This document shows positions 1 to 9,261 of a stretch of DNA of 64,000 nt, piece by piece. The stretch covers positions 1-64,000 of the forward strand of contig JAKFWF010000041.1 of assembly GCA_021730785.1 (NCBI GenBank), written 5' to 3'. Under the pieces are notes generated by a model. It saw nothing but the letters and a program-made list of their open reading frames with translations. It did not search any database and was not told where the DNA came from. Position 1 is the first letter of the stretch. Each line of letters begins with the position of its first letter. The translations under genes were made by a program, and so were the position numbers. The DNA comes from Hyphomicrobiaceae bacterium (GTDB lineage Bacteria > Pseudomonadota > Alphaproteobacteria > Rhizobiales > Hyphomicrobiaceae).

Positions 1-126
1 TTCGCCGTCGGCCGTGCCGAGCACGATCCGCGCCCGCCACACGACCTTGGCCGGCGTGTTGCGATCCGCAATCGCTCGCTCGAGCCGCGCCCGGTCTTCC
101 GCCGTAACTGTGATCGCTGTTTTCAT
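1..126 (-). CDS. IS630-family transposase, N-terminal part (runs off the window)
   Basis: The minus strand from ATG at 126 reads 42 codons without a stop to the window edge. The product begins MKTAITVTAEDRARLE and continues with a stretch like DRNTPAKVVWRARIVL. From memory this is the typical start of IS630-family transposases: the first helix of the N-terminal helix-turn-helix followed by the WRARIVL helix. The DDE catalytic domain would lie to the left, outside the window. The gene points away from the response regulator at 200. The family call rests on recalled N-terminal similarity only. Confidence 0.75.
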   Translation of the reverse strand, partial: MKTAITVTAEDRARLERAIADRNTPAKVVWRARIVLGTADGE

Positions 127-184
127 GCCCACAGCTTGCCTGATTTGCCAAGCCATGGGAATCCAGAGTCAGTGACGGAACACT
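1..184 (-). mobile_element. Right end of an IS630-type insertion sequence
   Basis: About 58 bases separate the transposase start from a TA dinucleotide at 184-185. IS630 elements duplicate a TA target, so this is a likely insertion point. Directly after it, the reading frame resumes homology to the receiver domain of an OmpR-type regulator. The exact boundary is inferred, because the other end of the element is not in the window to compare inverted repeats. Confidence 0.5.
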
Positions 185-199
185 AGGGGCGCGAGAGAG

Positions 200-802
200 A
201 TGCGCGATGCTATCGTGGGCGGCGGTATAGATCTCGTGCTGCTCGACCTGATGCTGCCCGGCGCCAATGGTTTCGACCTTTGCAAGGAGATCCGGGGAAC
301 GTCGGCGCTTCCGATCATCATGCTTTCGGCGCATGGATCTGAAACGGATCGGGTGGTCGGGCTGGAAGTCGGAGCAGACGATTACATTGCCAAGCCATTC
401 AGTCCACGCGAGTTGGTTGCCCGAATCAATGCCGTGCTTCGACGATCAGCATCGGCGACGTCGCCTGGGCCCGCTGGTACCGGTAGTCGGCTTCACTTTG
501 CCGGCTGGAGTCTGGACACACGCCGTCGCGAACTGATCAATCCCGAAGGGGTCGTCATCGATCTCTCGACGGGCGAATACGACATGCTGCTGTCCTTTCT
601 GGAGGCGCCTCAAAGGGTCTTGACGCGCGATCAATTAATGGGTTCTGCCAAGAACAAAATGGCCAACGGCTATGACCGTGCGATCGATATTCAGGTCAGC
701 CGCCTGCGACGAAAAATCGATACCGATGAGGACGGTCAGGCCATGATCAAGACCATACGGGGGGCTGGATACATGTTCGCTCCGGCCGTTGATCGCCGAT
801 GA
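200..802 (+). CDS. OmpR-family response regulator lacking its N-terminus
   Basis: The product has 200 residues, about 40 fewer than usual for the family. It keeps the phosphoacceptor strand (LLDLMLPG), the Ser of MLSA, the Lys of AKPF and a complete winged-helix DNA-binding domain (residues about 95-196, ending in SRLRRKI...IRGAGYMF). The first strand and helix with the acidic Asp pair that holds Mg2+ are missing. An in-frame stop at 173-175 and the IS630 end just upstream show that the 5' part was removed or displaced. The stop overlaps the kinase start (ATGA at 799-802). It could still bind DNA but probably cannot be phosphorylated normally. The ATG at 200 may be only an internal Met. Confidence 0.85.
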   Translation: MRDAIVGGGIDLVLLDLMLPGANGFDLCKEIRGTSALPIIMLSAHGSETDRVVGLEVGADDYIAKPFSPRELVARINAVLRRSASATSPGPAGTGSRLHFAGWSLDTRRRELINPEGVVIDLSTGEYDMLLSFLEAPQRVLTRDQLMGSAKNKMANGYDRAIDIQVSRLRRKIDTDEDGQAMIKTIRGAGYMFAPAVDRR

Positions 803-2112
803 GGCACACGTTCAATACGCTCGCTGGGCGCACCATTCTGATTTCGTTGCTTGGCATCTCGGTGGTGCACGCTTTGAGCCTGTGGGTTTACGAGCGGGCA
901 CTGGAACGTGAACGCGCTGGCGCGCAGGAGATCCGGCTCGCCGATCGGCTCTTGACGATCAAACAAAGCCTCGAACTGATGCCGCGGCAGCAGCGTGAAC
1001 AAGCGGCCCATGACCTTTCCAGCGGAGCCATCGAAGCGCACTGGAGCGGAAGCGAAGCGGCCGTTCGCTCCGCGGTCGTCGAGGACAGGTGGCAAGGGCT
1101 CGTAGGTCAGCTTCGCAGTGCCGCGCCGGACCTGCGGTCCTCCGACTTGGCAATAGGCGCGGCACCGAGCGATCCCCATATCGCGGTGGTTTCGATGAAG
1201 CTGTCTGACGACAGTTGGCTGAACGTCAGCCTGTTCAATCCTGTACCGCCACCGGCGTCACGGCACGGCGCGCTCCTTTCAACGGGCCTCATGGCGCTCG
1301 GCGTGGTGTTGTTGTCAGTCCTGATCACGCGCTGGCTGACACATCCGATTAAGCAAGTGGCGCACGCCGCGATCCATCTCACTCCGGGTGGGCCCACCCG
1401 CCCAGTGCCCGAAGTGGGGCCCGAAGAAGTTCGTGAACTCGCCGTTGCGTTCAATGACATGCAGGTGCGGATCTCCGAGTTGGTCAAGCGCCGCACCCTC
1501 GCTTTGGCGGCTGTCTCCCATGATCTGAGAACGCCGCTCACGCGGTTGAAGCTTCGGCTGGAGGACCCGGCATTCTCGCGGCAGGCTGACAACGTGCACG
1601 ACATCGAAGAGATGGAAGGCATGATCGAGTCGACCTTGGCGTACTTGCGAGGTCAAGAGACCAGCGAGCCGGCACGCGCGCTCGATCTGGTCGCTCTGCT
1701 GGCGACGATCGTCGGCGACGAGCAGGACGCCGGTCACGATGTTCAACTCATGGCACCGGCCCACTTAGTGATCGTGGGGCGTAAGCTTGGGCTCAAGCGA
1801 GCGCTGTCGAATGTCATCGAAAATGCCACGCGCTTCGGTTCCGCGATCACGATCCACGTCGCCGAGGATGACCCGCTCGTGAGGGTCACCGTCGACGACA
1901 ATGGCCCTGGTATCCCCGAAGACCAGCTGTCGGCCGTGCTCGAGCCGTTCGTCCGCGTGGAGGCGTCACGCAATCGTGAGACCGGCGGTGTCGGGCTGGG
2001 ACTGACGATTGCCAACGCCAATATCATGGCTGATGGTGGTCGGCTTTCGCTGGAAAACCGCAACGGCGGTGGCCTGCGGGTCGTGATGTCTTTACCCAAT
2101 CCAGCACGTTGA
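799..2112 (+). CDS. EnvZ/CusS-type sensor histidine kinase
   Basis: The product has 437 residues. It has two membrane helices (about 11-31 and 158-178) around a periplasmic sensor of about 125 residues. A HAMP linker (about 179-232), an H-box SHDLRTPLTRL with His241, and an ATPase domain with an N-box (NVIENATRF), DNGPGIP and GVGLGLTI follow. It is translationally coupled to the truncated regulator and lies directly upstream of a heavy-metal efflux operon, so periplasmic metal sensing is the likely role. The partner lacks its acidic pocket, so the phosphorelay may be broken here or may use another regulator. Confidence 0.92.
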   Translation: MRHTFNTLAGRTILISLLGISVVHALSLWVYERALERERAGAQEIRLADRLLTIKQSLELMPRQQREQAAHDLSSGAIEAHWSGSEAAVRSAVVEDRWQGLVGQLRSAAPDLRSSDLAIGAAPSDPHIAVVSMKLSDDSWLNVSLFNPVPPPASRHGALLSTGLMALGVVLLSVLITRWLTHPIKQVAHAAIHLTPGGPTRPVPEVGPEEVRELAVAFNDMQVRISELVKRRTLALAAVSHDLRTPLTRLKLRLEDPAFSRQADNVHDIEEMEGMIESTLAYLRGQETSEPARALDLVALLATIVGDEQDAGHDVQLMAPAHLVIVGRKLGLKRALSNVIENATRFGSAITIHVAEDDPLVRVTVDDNGPGIPEDQLSAVLEPFVRVEASRNRETGGVGLGLTIANANIMADGGRLSLENRNGGGLRVVMSLPNPAR

Positions 2113-2147
2113 AACAATTTGTTACGCAGCTGAAACGTGCTGTGACA
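2110..2147 (+). promoter_or_regulatory. Four phased TGNNACR repeats before the efflux operon
   Basis: Four heptamers of the form TGNNAC(A/G) occur at 2110 (TGAAACA), 2120 (TGTTACG), 2131 (TGAAACG) and 2141 (TGTGACA), spaced 10, 11 and 10 bases. The first overlaps the kinase stop codon. Direct repeats at one helical turn are the usual binding pattern of OmpR/PhoB-family regulators, so this is a candidate binding site for the regulator encoded upstream. The assignment is inferred from pattern and position. Confidence 0.5.
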
Positions 2148-2158
2148 CGGGCCGAGCC

Positions 2159-2199
2159 ATACCCAAGTCAATTGGCGCCGAAGCGTCGCTTCTGGGTAT
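2159..2199 (+). promoter_or_regulatory. Inverted repeat in the leader of the efflux operon
   Basis: ATACCCA at 2159-2165 is mirrored by TGGGTAT at 2193-2199. The second arm ends seven bases before the adaptor ATG at 2207, where no clear Shine-Dalgarno sequence is visible. A hairpin here could influence translation or early termination. It is a weak call. Confidence 0.3.
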
Positions 2200-2206
2200 C
2201 CCAAAT

Positions 2207-3913
2207 ATGCCAAGTTTTGATCTTCACCGCGCCAGCCTCTTTGTGATCGGAACGGTTCTCGTCATAGGGCTGACATCGACGAGGGCGCTGGCGCACGAAG
2301 GGCACGACCACGGGGCGCCGCCAACGCCAGTGTCGGCGACGATCGCGCCTCGCGCCGACGCCTCGTCGTCGGATTTCGAGATGGTTGCCGTCGCGCGTAA
2401 CGGGCAGCTCACAATCTATCTCGACACGTTCAAGGACAACACGCCGGTTGTGAATGCCGAGATCGAAATCGACACACCGGCCGGACTGCTGAAACCTACA
2501 GCGGCACAAGAAGCGGGTACTTATGCAGTCGCGGCACCATTCCTGAAGTCACCAGGGTCGTACGACCTTGCAGTCACGGTAACGGCCAACGGCAGCGTCG
2601 ATGTGCTGGCCGCTACCTTGAAGATACCGCAACCGCCCGGTGATACCGGAACCGTCGTTGGCTCGGGGTGGTCGTGGTTCGTCGGGGCCGTGTTGGCGCA
2701 GGATCTCAAACGGCGCATCGAAAGCACAGATGTGACGGTGATGGCGGCGGCAGCAGGCAGTTTTCTGTTGGGCCTGATCGTCATGGGCGTTTGGCGACGG
2801 CCTCGACGGCACACCGCGACCGTCGTTGCGCTGGTAGCACTGGCCGGATTGGCACCGCCGATAGGCTCGGCGCGCGCGGAGGCGATGACAGCTCCCGCTG
2901 ATGGACCTGCCGTGGCGCTGCGCGATGTCGCCCAGCGATTCCCGGACGGCGCGCTGTTCGTGCCGAAGCCGACGCAGCGCATCCTCGGCTTGCGCACTGT
3001 ATTCACAATGATCTCAATGCATCGGCGCTCGATCGAGTTGCCCGGCCGCGTCGTCCCCGATCCGAACGCGAGCGGCTTGGTGCAGGCGTCCGGCGGCGGC
3101 AGGATCGCGCCTCCGCAAGGAGGCTTCAAGCCTCTCGGCACGCGCGTGAAGGCAGCCGATGTTCTGGCGTTCGTGCAACCCCCGTTGCCGACCGCAGACG
3201 CGACAGCCCAACAGCAGGAAGCGCGCCTACTCGATCAGCAACTGTCAATCGCTGCCCGTAAGGTGGAGCGCTTCAAGTCGATCGAACGAGTTATTGCCCG
3301 CAGCCAACTCGAAGATGCGGAACTGGAGCTCAAAGGATTGACCGAGCGTCGCGCGAACCTTGCGCGCGCCAACCGCGAACCCGAGCCGTTGCTCGCCCCT
3401 GTCGACGGCGTTATCGCCTCGGCCAATGCTGTTGCCGGCCAGGTCGTCGAGCCGAATACAATCGTTTTCCAGATCGTCGACCCGAGCCGCCTGTGGATAG
3501 AAGCTCTGACTTTCGAGCCGCAAGCAATAAGTGGCCGCGCACAGGGCGCACTTGCGAATGGGCAAACGCTCGACTTGACTTATCTCGGCACCGGCCTTGC
3601 TGATCGCAATCAAGCGGTGCCTGTGCATTTCTCGGTGAAGGGCACGACGAGCGGCTTGCGCGCCGGACAGTTCATTTCCGTGCTTGCCAGCACGCAGGAC
3701 GAACGGCGCGGCATAGCGCTCCCGCGTGAAGCCGTTCTGCGCGGCGCCAACGGGCAGAGCATCGTTTACGAGCACACCAATGCGGAACGCTTCGTCATCC
3801 GCGAAGTGCGCGTCGAGCCGCTGGATGGCGCGCGCGTGCTGGTGATCTCTGGCGTGGATGCGGGCAAGCGCATCGTCACGCAGGGTGCCGAACTCCTCAA
3901 TCAGATCCGCTGA
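2207..3913 (+). CDS. Fused YtkA-like domain and RND efflux periplasmic adaptor (CusB/CzcB type)
   Basis: The product has 568 residues, much longer than a plain adaptor. Residues 1-29 form a signal peptide followed by a metal-binding-like HEGHDHG. Residues about 55-142 resemble a YtkA/FixH-type beta domain. A membrane helix follows (about 177-195), then RRPRRH, then a second hydrophobic stretch ending ARAEA (about 204-225) that looks like a signal peptide. From about 250 on it is a membrane fusion protein with a coiled-coil hairpin (about 325-390) and barrel domains. It appears to be two ancestral genes joined. It would link the inner-membrane pump encoded 14 bases downstream to an outer-membrane channel, which is not encoded here. 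Confidence 0.88.
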   Translation: MPSFDLHRASLFVIGTVLVIGLTSTRALAHEGHDHGAPPTPVSATIAPRADASSSDFEMVAVARNGQLTIYLDTFKDNTPVVNAEIEIDTPAGLLKPTAAQEAGTYAVAAPFLKSPGSYDLAVTVTANGSVDVLAATLKIPQPPGDTGTVVGSGWSWFVGAVLAQDLKRRIESTDVTVMAAAAGSFLLGLIVMGVWRRPRRHTATVVALVALAGLAPPIGSARAEAMTAPADGPAVALRDVAQRFPDGALFVPKPTQRILGLRTVFTMISMHRRSIELPGRVVPDPNASGLVQASGGGRIAPPQGGFKPLGTRVKAADVLAFVQPPLPTADATAQQQEARLLDQQLSIAARKVERFKSIERVIARSQLEDAELELKGLTERRANLARANREPEPLLAPVDGVIASANAVAGQVVEPNTIVFQIVDPSRLWIEALTFEPQAISGRAQGALANGQTLDLTYLGTGLADRNQAVPVHFSVKGTTSGLRAGQFISVLASTQDERRGIALPREAVLRGANGQSIVYEHTNAERFVIREVRVEPLDGARVLVISGVDAGKRIVTQGAELLNQIR

Positions 3914-3927
3914 GGACAACAGCCGCC

Positions 3928-6900
3928 ATGTTCACGTTCCTCGTCACCCAGTCGTTGCGCAACCGTTTGCTGGTGCTCGCGATTGCGACGCTCATGGTGC
4001 TGTATGGCGCCGTCGTCGCAACCCGCCTGCCGGTCGACGTCTTTCCCGATCTGAACAAGCCGACCGTCACCATCATGACGGAAGCCGAAGGTCTGGCTCC
4101 GGCCGAGGTAGAACAACTCGTCTCGTTTCCGATCGAGACGCAAATGAACGGCCTGCCGGGTGTCTCCCGCGTGCGCTCGGTCTCGGGCGTCGGCCTCTCA
4201 ATAATTTACGTCGAGTTCGAGTGGGCAACCGACATCTTCCGCAACCGGCAGCAGATCGCCGAGCGGCTCACGCTGGTACGCGATCAGTTGCCCGCAAACG
4301 TCACGCCGCAGATGGGTCCGATCAATTCGATCATGGGGCAGATCCTGCTGTTCGCGATCACGTCGGACACGGCGGATCCGATGCAAGTGCGGGAGATTGC
4401 CGACTTCGTTGTGCGGCCACGCCTATTGACGATCCCTGGCGTTGCCCAGGTCATCCCGATCGGCGGCGAGGTGCGCCAATACCGGGTTGCGCCAAACCCG
4501 TCGGCCATGCGCGCTCTTGGCGTAACGATGGAAGGCCTCGAAAAGGCGTTGCAGAAATTCGGCACCAACACGGGCGGCGGGTTTACCGACCAGTATTCCC
4601 GGGAGTTCCTGATCCGCAACATCGGCCGCACGCTGAACCTCGACGAGTTGAAGGGCGTCGCCATTCCGTCCGCCGGTGGCCGATCCGTGTTCCTGCACCA
4701 AATCGCCGAAGTGAGTTTCGGCGCCCGCCTCAAGCGCGGTGAGGCCGGTTACATGGGCAAATCCGCAGTCATCGTATCCGTCGAGAAGCAACCGGCGATC
4801 GACACGATCAAACTGACCGCCAGCGTCGAGCAAGCCATCCAAGACCTTAGCCGCACGTTGCCCGCCGGCATCAAGGCCGACCAGATCGTGTTCCGCCAAG
4901 CGAACTTCATCGAAACGTCCATCCGCAATGTCGAGAAGGTGTTGCTTGAAGCGGCCGCCGTGGTCGCGGTCATCCTGTTCCTGTTTCTGCTGAACGTCCG
5001 CACCACACTGATTTCGATCACGGCGATCCCGGTATCGATCCTGACGACGGCCATCATCTTCAACGCGCTCGGCCTGTCGATCAACACGATGACGCTCGGC
5101 GGACTCGCGATTGCCATCGGCGAACTCGTCGACGATGCGGTGGTCGATGTGGAAAACATCTTCCGTCGCCTGCGCGAGAACCGCGAGCAGGGCAACCCGC
5201 GCTCCGTGTTCGATGTGGTGGTGTCGGCGAGCCAGGAGGTGCGGTCGGGTATTGTCTACGCGACCATGATCATCATCCTGGTGTTCGTGCCGCTATTCGC
5301 GCTGACCGGCATCGAGGGCAGGCTGTTCGCGCCGCTCGGCCAAGCCTATATCATTTCCATTCTCGCGAGCCTCGTCGTCTCGATCACGCTGACACCGGTG
5401 ATGGCGTTCTACCTGCTGCCCGGTCTGAAACGCCTCGACGAGCACGAAGGCCTGCTGGTGCGTGGTCTGAAGCGGGCCAACCGGGCGCTGCTCGGCTGGG
5501 TGTTCCAACATCCACGTATGCTGTTCACGGCAACGACCGCCGCCGTGATCGGCGCGGTGATCGCGCTCGTCGGCCTGCCGCGCGCGTTCCTGCCGCCCTT
5601 CAACGAAGGTACCCTCACGGTCAACACACTGTTCCAGCCGGGTATCTCACTTGCCGAAAGCCACCGCGTGGGCCTGATCACCGAGCGGCTGATCCTAGAG
5701 ATCCCCGAGGTCAGGACGGTCGCCCGCCGCACGGGCCGCGCCGAGCTCGACGAACATGCCGAGGGCGTGCATTCGTCGGAGATCGAAATTGACCTGAAAT
5801 CGAACGGCCGCCCGAAGAACGAAATCGTGGCTGACTTGCGCTCCAGGCTTTCCGTTCTACCGATGTCGATCAACATCGGTCAGCCGATCTCGCACCGGCT
5901 CGACCACTTGCTGTCGGGCGTACGCGCTCAAATCGCGCTGAAAGTCTTCGGCGAGGACCTCGACACGCTGCGTGGCGCAGCCGAAAGTCTGCGTCAGAAG
6001 CTGGGCAGGATTCCGGGCCTTGTCGACCTCCAGGTCGAGCGGCAGGTGCGCATTCCGCAGCTCGAGATCACCGTCGATTACCGCAAGGCCGCGCTCTACG
6101 GTGTGCAGCCAGCCCAAATCACGGAGGAACTGGAACGCCTCTCGAACGGCCGGCTCGTGTCCCGCCTCGTCGACGGCAACCGCCGGTTCGATCTGGTGGT
6201 TCGCCTCGCGGATCGTGTGCGCACGACGCAAGGGCTTGCCGATCTATTGATCGAGACGCCCTCGGGTTGGGTGCCGCTGCGGCAGATCGCCGACGTCAAG
6301 GAAACCGACGGGCCGAACCAGATTCTGCGGGAAAACGCCAGGCGGCGGATCGTGGTTCTCGCCAATGCCGACGGCGCCCGTGACATGGCGGCGATCATCG
6401 CCGATATCCGCGCGCTGATTGCGGCAGAGAAACTGCCTGTCGGCTTCTTCACCAGCCTCGAGGGCACATTCCAGGCCCAGGAAGAGTCCATGCGGACGAT
6501 TGGCCTCCTCTCGCTGATCTCGCTCGCTATGGTGTTCGCCATCCTCTACAGCCGCTACCGCTCCATCCTGTTCGCCATGATCATCATGGGCAGCGTTCCG
6601 CTCGCCCTCATCGGGTCGGTGATAGCGCTGTGGTGGGCGGGCCAGCCGCTTTCGGTCGCGAGCATGATCGGGTTCATTACGCTGACCGGCATCGCGACCC
6701 GCAACGGCATCTTGAAGATCAGCCATTATATCAACTTAGCCATCCAAGAACGGATGCCATTTGGTCCGGATCTCGTGGTCCGCGGCAGCTTGGAGCGCAT
6801 GACGCCCGTACTGATGACAGCGCTATCGGCCTGCGTCGCGCTCGTGCCGTTGATGATCGACGCCTCCGCGCCCGGCAAGGAGATCCTGCATCCGGTTGCG

Positions 6901-7071
6901 ATCACTATTTTTGGTGGCCTGATCAGCGCGACGCTGCTTGACGCCGCCCTCACGCCGCTGCTGTTTCTGCGCTATGGCCGAAAGCCGCTGGACCGTCTCG
7001 TTGAGCAAGCGCGCAGCGTCACTGAGACCAAATCGACTGCGGCGCCCACTGTCGCGATCGAAGCCTACTGA
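3928..7071 (+). CDS. Heavy-metal RND efflux pump (CzcA/CusA family)
   Basis: The product has 1047 residues, the normal length for HME-type RND permeases, with an N-terminal membrane helix, large periplasmic loops and two membrane bundles (about 335-540 and 865-1030). The helix IV proton-relay region reads [15 protein letters not shown] (residues 396-410). It carries Asp402, Asp403 and Glu409 in the place of the CzcA DFGxxxDGAxxxxEN and CusA-type motifs, so the metal cannot be named from the motif. It exports cations from the periplasm or cytoplasm by proton antiport. It follows the adaptor gene by 14 bases and is surely in the same operon. Confidence 0.95.
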   Translation: MFTFLVTQSLRNRLLVLAIATLMVLYGAVVATRLPVDVFPDLNKPTVTIMTEAEGLAPAEVEQLVSFPIETQMNGLPGVSRVRSVSGVGLSIIYVEFEWATDIFRNRQQIAERLTLVRDQLPANVTPQMGPINSIMGQILLFAITSDTADPMQVREIADFVVRPRLLTIPGVAQVIPIGGEVRQYRVAPNPSAMRALGVTMEGLEKALQKFGTNTGGGFTDQYSREFLIRNIGRTLNLDELKGVAIPSAGGRSVFLHQIAEVSFGARLKRGEAGYMGKSAVIVSVEKQPAIDTIKLTASVEQAIQDLSRTLPAGIKADQIVFRQANFIETSIRNVEKVLLEAAAVVAVILFLFLLNVRTTLISITAIPVSILTTAIIFNALGLSINTMTLGGLAIAIGELVDDAVVDVENIFRRLRENREQGNPRSVFDVVVSASQEVRSGIVYATMIIILVFVPLFALTGIEGRLFAPLGQAYIISILASLVVSITLTPVMAFYLLPGLKRLDEHEGLLVRGLKRANRALLGWVFQHPRMLFTATTAAVIGAVIALVGLPRAFLPPFNEGTLTVNTLFQPGISLAESHRVGLITERLILEIPEVRTVARRTGRAELDEHAEGVHSSEIEIDLKSNGRPKNEIVADLRSRLSVLPMSINIGQPISHRLDHLLSGVRAQIALKVFGEDLDTLRGAAESLRQKLGRIPGLVDLQVERQVRIPQLEITVDYRKAALYGVQPAQITEELERLSNGRLVSRLVDGNRRFDLVVRLADRVRTTQGLADLLIETPSGWVPLRQIADVKETDGPNQILRENARRRIVVLANADGARDMAAIIADIRALIAAEKLPVGFFTSLEGTFQAQEESMRTIGLLSLISLAMVFAILYSRYRSILFAMIIMGSVPLALIGSVIALWWAGQPLSVASMIGFITLTGIATRNGILKISHYINLAIQERMPFGPDLVVRGSLERMTPVLMTALSACVALVPLMIDASAPGKEILHPVAITIFGGLISATLLDAALTPLLFLRYGRKPLDRLVEQARSVTETKSTAAPTVAIEAY

Positions 7072-7093
7072 TCAACTGGAAAGGATTTGACCC

Positions 7094-7465
7094 ATGACCA
7101 TACGCCACGTTGTTGCCGCAGCGTTTCTCGCCTTGACCAGCGGCTTGGCCTTGGCCCACGAGGCTGCGAAAGGACCCAATGGTGGTCTGCGCGTCGATGC
7201 GGGCATATTCCACACCGAACTCGTCGCCGATGGCACGACGACGGTGGTGGTGTTTCTCGGGGATGCCGAGCAGAAGCCGCTCCCAGCCAACGGCTTCAAG
7301 GCCAACGCGATCCTGGTCGTCGATGGCAAGCCTCAGCGCTTTTCTCTGGAATTCACGGAAGGGTCGAAACTGGTCGGCACGGCGCCCGTGCCGATTGCGG
7401 CCGGCGTCAAAGGTGCCGTTCAAGTGACCGCGCCAGACGGCACGACCGGTCAGGGCAAGTTCTGA
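7094..7465 (+). CDS. Small periplasmic protein of the metal efflux operon
   Basis: The product has 123 residues. It has a signal peptide (1-21, ending LALAHEA) and a beta-rich mature part of about 100 residues starting with a GPNGG loop. I do not recognise a named family. It lies 22 bases after the pump gene with an AAGGA ribosome site, so it is the last gene of the operon. A periplasmic metal-binding or accessory role is a guess from context; the only obvious metal ligands are scattered His and Asp residues. Confidence 0.7.
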   Translation: MTIRHVVAAAFLALTSGLALAHEAAKGPNGGLRVDAGIFHTELVADGTTTVVVFLGDAEQKPLPANGFKANAILVVDGKPQRFSLEFTEGSKLVGTAPVPIAAGVKGAVQVTAPDGTTGQGKF

Positions 7466-7499
7466 GCCACGCTTCAACGCTTCGAAAAACGCCATTGTT

Positions 7500-7745
7500 A
7501 GAGCCCGTCCTCAAACTTCTTGAGTCTGTGTCGCCGTGCGCGTGATTCGCGGATGGACCCCAGATGTGGACGACCAATAATCGTGCGGCCTACGAGCGCA
7601 AGAGCTGCCGTTACCCGAGGTATCTGACCAACGACGAGTGGGTGATCGTCGCTCCGTTGATGCCACCGCCGAGGAAGGCGCGGCGCCATCCGGTTCCTGA
7701 GACGCGTGAGATCTTGAACGCGATCCTTGCGCGCGCGCGAGGGGC
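7500..7745 (+). mobile_element. IS5-family remnant, left end only
   Basis: The segment begins with a GAGCCCGTCCTCAAACTT sequence typical of an IS end and holds the first third of a transposase gene. Homology stops near 7735 in a GCGCGCGCGC run. No matching right end is visible. With the IS630 end at the left it brackets the metal efflux genes. Confidence 0.55.
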
Positions 7746-7758
7746 GGCTGCCCCTTAG
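7564..7758 (+). pseudogene. IS5-family transposase fragment
   Basis: The 64-residue product starts MWTTNNRAAYERK and contains YLTNDEWVIVAPLMPPP and REILNAIL, the standard N-terminal region of IS5-type transposases (DUF4096-like). The expected continuation (a hydrophobic stretch, then WRALP) is absent. After NAIL the frame passes into unrelated low-complexity sequence. The catalytic DDE domain is gone, so the gene is dead. Confidence 0.75.
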
Positions 7759-7855
7759 CTCTTTGCGTCAGGGATGGAAGCCGGATGGCCGAGACCGCCC
7801 TGCACTTGCGGGCTCGGTTCACGACAGCCCGGCCCCGGCCCCGAGGCCGGAGCGA
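7750..7855. repeat. Structured intergenic repeat-like element
   Basis: The stretch GCGTCAGGGATGGAAGCC, then a CCGAGACCGC / GCGGGCTCGG imperfect stem, then CACGACAGCCCGG resembles a dispersed GC-rich intergenic repeat that I recall from Rhizobiales genomes. Only one copy is seen in this window, so its repeat status cannot be shown here. Confidence 0.35.
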
Positions 7856-7901
7856 CGCCAGAACTCACGGAACGTGGCGGCAGAAGAAGCGGCAATTCAT
7901 C

Positions 7902-8043
7902 CGGCAAAAATAGCGGCAGACGAACCGGCATTTCTGTGTTATATTCACACATAATATCATGATATTACTTGCATAAACTGGACATCAAGGTGACAAAGAA
8001 ACCGGCAAAAATAGCGGCAGGAAAACCGGCAAAAGTAGCGGCA
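7902..8043 (+). repeat. Three copies of an 18-19 base repeat around the Fic start
   Basis: CCGGCAAAAATAGCGGCAG occurs at 7902-7920 and 8002-8020, and an 18-base copy with one change lies at 8026-8043. Two copies are inside the Fic reading frame, where they encode KPAKIAAG-like units. The first lies upstream of it. This suggests local duplication that extended the N-terminus. Confidence 0.7.
7952..7967. promoter_or_regulatory. 16-base perfect palindrome before the Fic gene
   Basis: TAATATCATGATATTA at 7952-7967 ends one base before the proposed TTG start. Just upstream lies an AT-rich GTGTTATATTCACAC segment whose TATATT could be a -10 box. The AT content contrasts with the GC-rich surroundings. 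This is a good candidate operator for autoregulation, possibly by the C-terminal winged helix of the Fic protein, which is inference. Confidence 0.45.
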
Positions 8044-9234
8044 TCTGTGCCGCTGCGCGACGACGGGGAAAGCATCGCGCTCATGGAGCCGATGCTGGTG
8101 TCGGAAGACTCTCCGGCGCGGGGCAGGATCTCGGAACTCGCCTTCGAGCTGAGCAAAGCCTCGGCCGCGTTCCGCGCGAGCCTTCCGCTCGGACTGACCG
8201 CACCGCTGGCCGATCTCGTGCGATCGATGAATTGCTACTACAGCAACTTGATCGAAGGCCATAACACTCACCCGGTCGATATCGAGAAGGCAATCCACAA
8301 CGACCTCAGCCACGACCCGAAGAAGCGCGACCTCCAGCTTGAGGCCAAGGCGCATATCGCCGTCCAGCGCTGGATCGACGAGGGCCATCTCGACGGACGG
8401 GAACTGACGACGCAAGGCCTGGTCGAGATCCATCGCCAGTTCACGAGCCTGCTGCCCGAGGATCTTCAATGGGTCGAAGATCCGGCCAGCGGCAAACGGG
8501 TCCGGGTGATTCCGGGCGAACACCGAAAGAACGACACGAAAGTCGGCCTGCACATCGCGATCAGCCCCGGCGCGATCCCGCGTTTCATGGCGCGCTTCGA
8601 AGAGGTCTACGGCAAGCTCGGAAAATTCGAGCGGGTGCTGGCTGCCGGACCCATGCACCACCGCTTGCTCTGGATTCATCCTTTCGCCGACGGCAATGGC
8701 CGCGTCACGCGGCTCATGTCGTATGCCGTGCTGAGATCGGCGCTCGATACGGGCGGTCTGTGGTCGATCTCGCGCGGCTTGGCCCGCAAGATCGAGGATT
8801 ACAAATCCCACCTCGCCACCTGCGATTTCAAACGCCGCAATGACTTCGACGGACGCGGCCACTTGAGCCAGGAGGCGATGTCTGCCTTCACCGAGTTTTT
8901 TCTCCGTGTGTGCCTCGATCAGGTCAGCTTCATGGAAGGGCTGATGCAGCCCAAGGCCCTGCGGGAACGCATCGTTCGATGGGCCGAAGACGAGATCGGC
9001 TACGGCCACGTCCCGGCGCAAGCACCGCGTGTTCTCGATGCCATATTGTTCAAAGGCTCACTGCCACGCGGCGAAGTGGCGGCGGTCATCGGCCAGTCGG
9101 AACGCTCCGCGCGCAACGCCACGACAGCGCTCAGCAAAGAGGGCATAATCTTCTCGCCCGGCCCACGAGACGACTGGCAGATCGCCTTCCCCGCAAAACT
9201 CGCGCCACGGCTCATGCCGGGACTATTTCCTTGA
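7969..9234 (+). CDS. Fic-family AMP transferase-like protein with winged-helix C-terminus
   Basis: The product has up to 421 residues. The Fic motif HPFADGNGRVTR (residues 237-248) has the catalytic His, Asp and Arg. An inhibitory motif SNLIEG (92-97) lies N-terminal, which makes it a class II self-inhibited Fic protein. The last 75 residues form a winged-helix-like domain (LPRGEVAAVIGQSERSAR). Such enzymes usually transfer AMP from ATP to Tyr, Ser or Thr of a target protein; the target is unknown. The start is uncertain: TTG 7969 takes in the KPAK repeats, GTG 7990 is possible, and the first ATG is 8083. It sits alone in IS scar DNA, which fits acquisition by transfer. Confidence 0.9.
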   Translation: MHKLDIKVTKKPAKIAAGKPAKVAASVPLRDDGESIALMEPMLVSEDSPARGRISELAFELSKASAAFRASLPLGLTAPLADLVRSMNCYYSNLIEGHNTHPVDIEKAIHNDLSHDPKKRDLQLEAKAHIAVQRWIDEGHLDGRELTTQGLVEIHRQFTSLLPEDLQWVEDPASGKRVRVIPGEHRKNDTKVGLHIAISPGAIPRFMARFEEVYGKLGKFERVLAAGPMHHRLLWIHPFADGNGRVTRLMSYAVLRSALDTGGLWSISRGLARKIEDYKSHLATCDFKRRNDFDGRGHLSQEAMSAFTEFFLRVCLDQVSFMEGLMQPKALRERIVRWAEDEIGYGHVPAQAPRVLDAILFKGSLPRGEVAAVIGQSERSARNATTALSKEGIIFSPGPRDDWQIAFPAKLAPRLMPGLFP

Positions 9235-9261
9235 GTGTCACGAGATACTGCTGAGGGAGGC

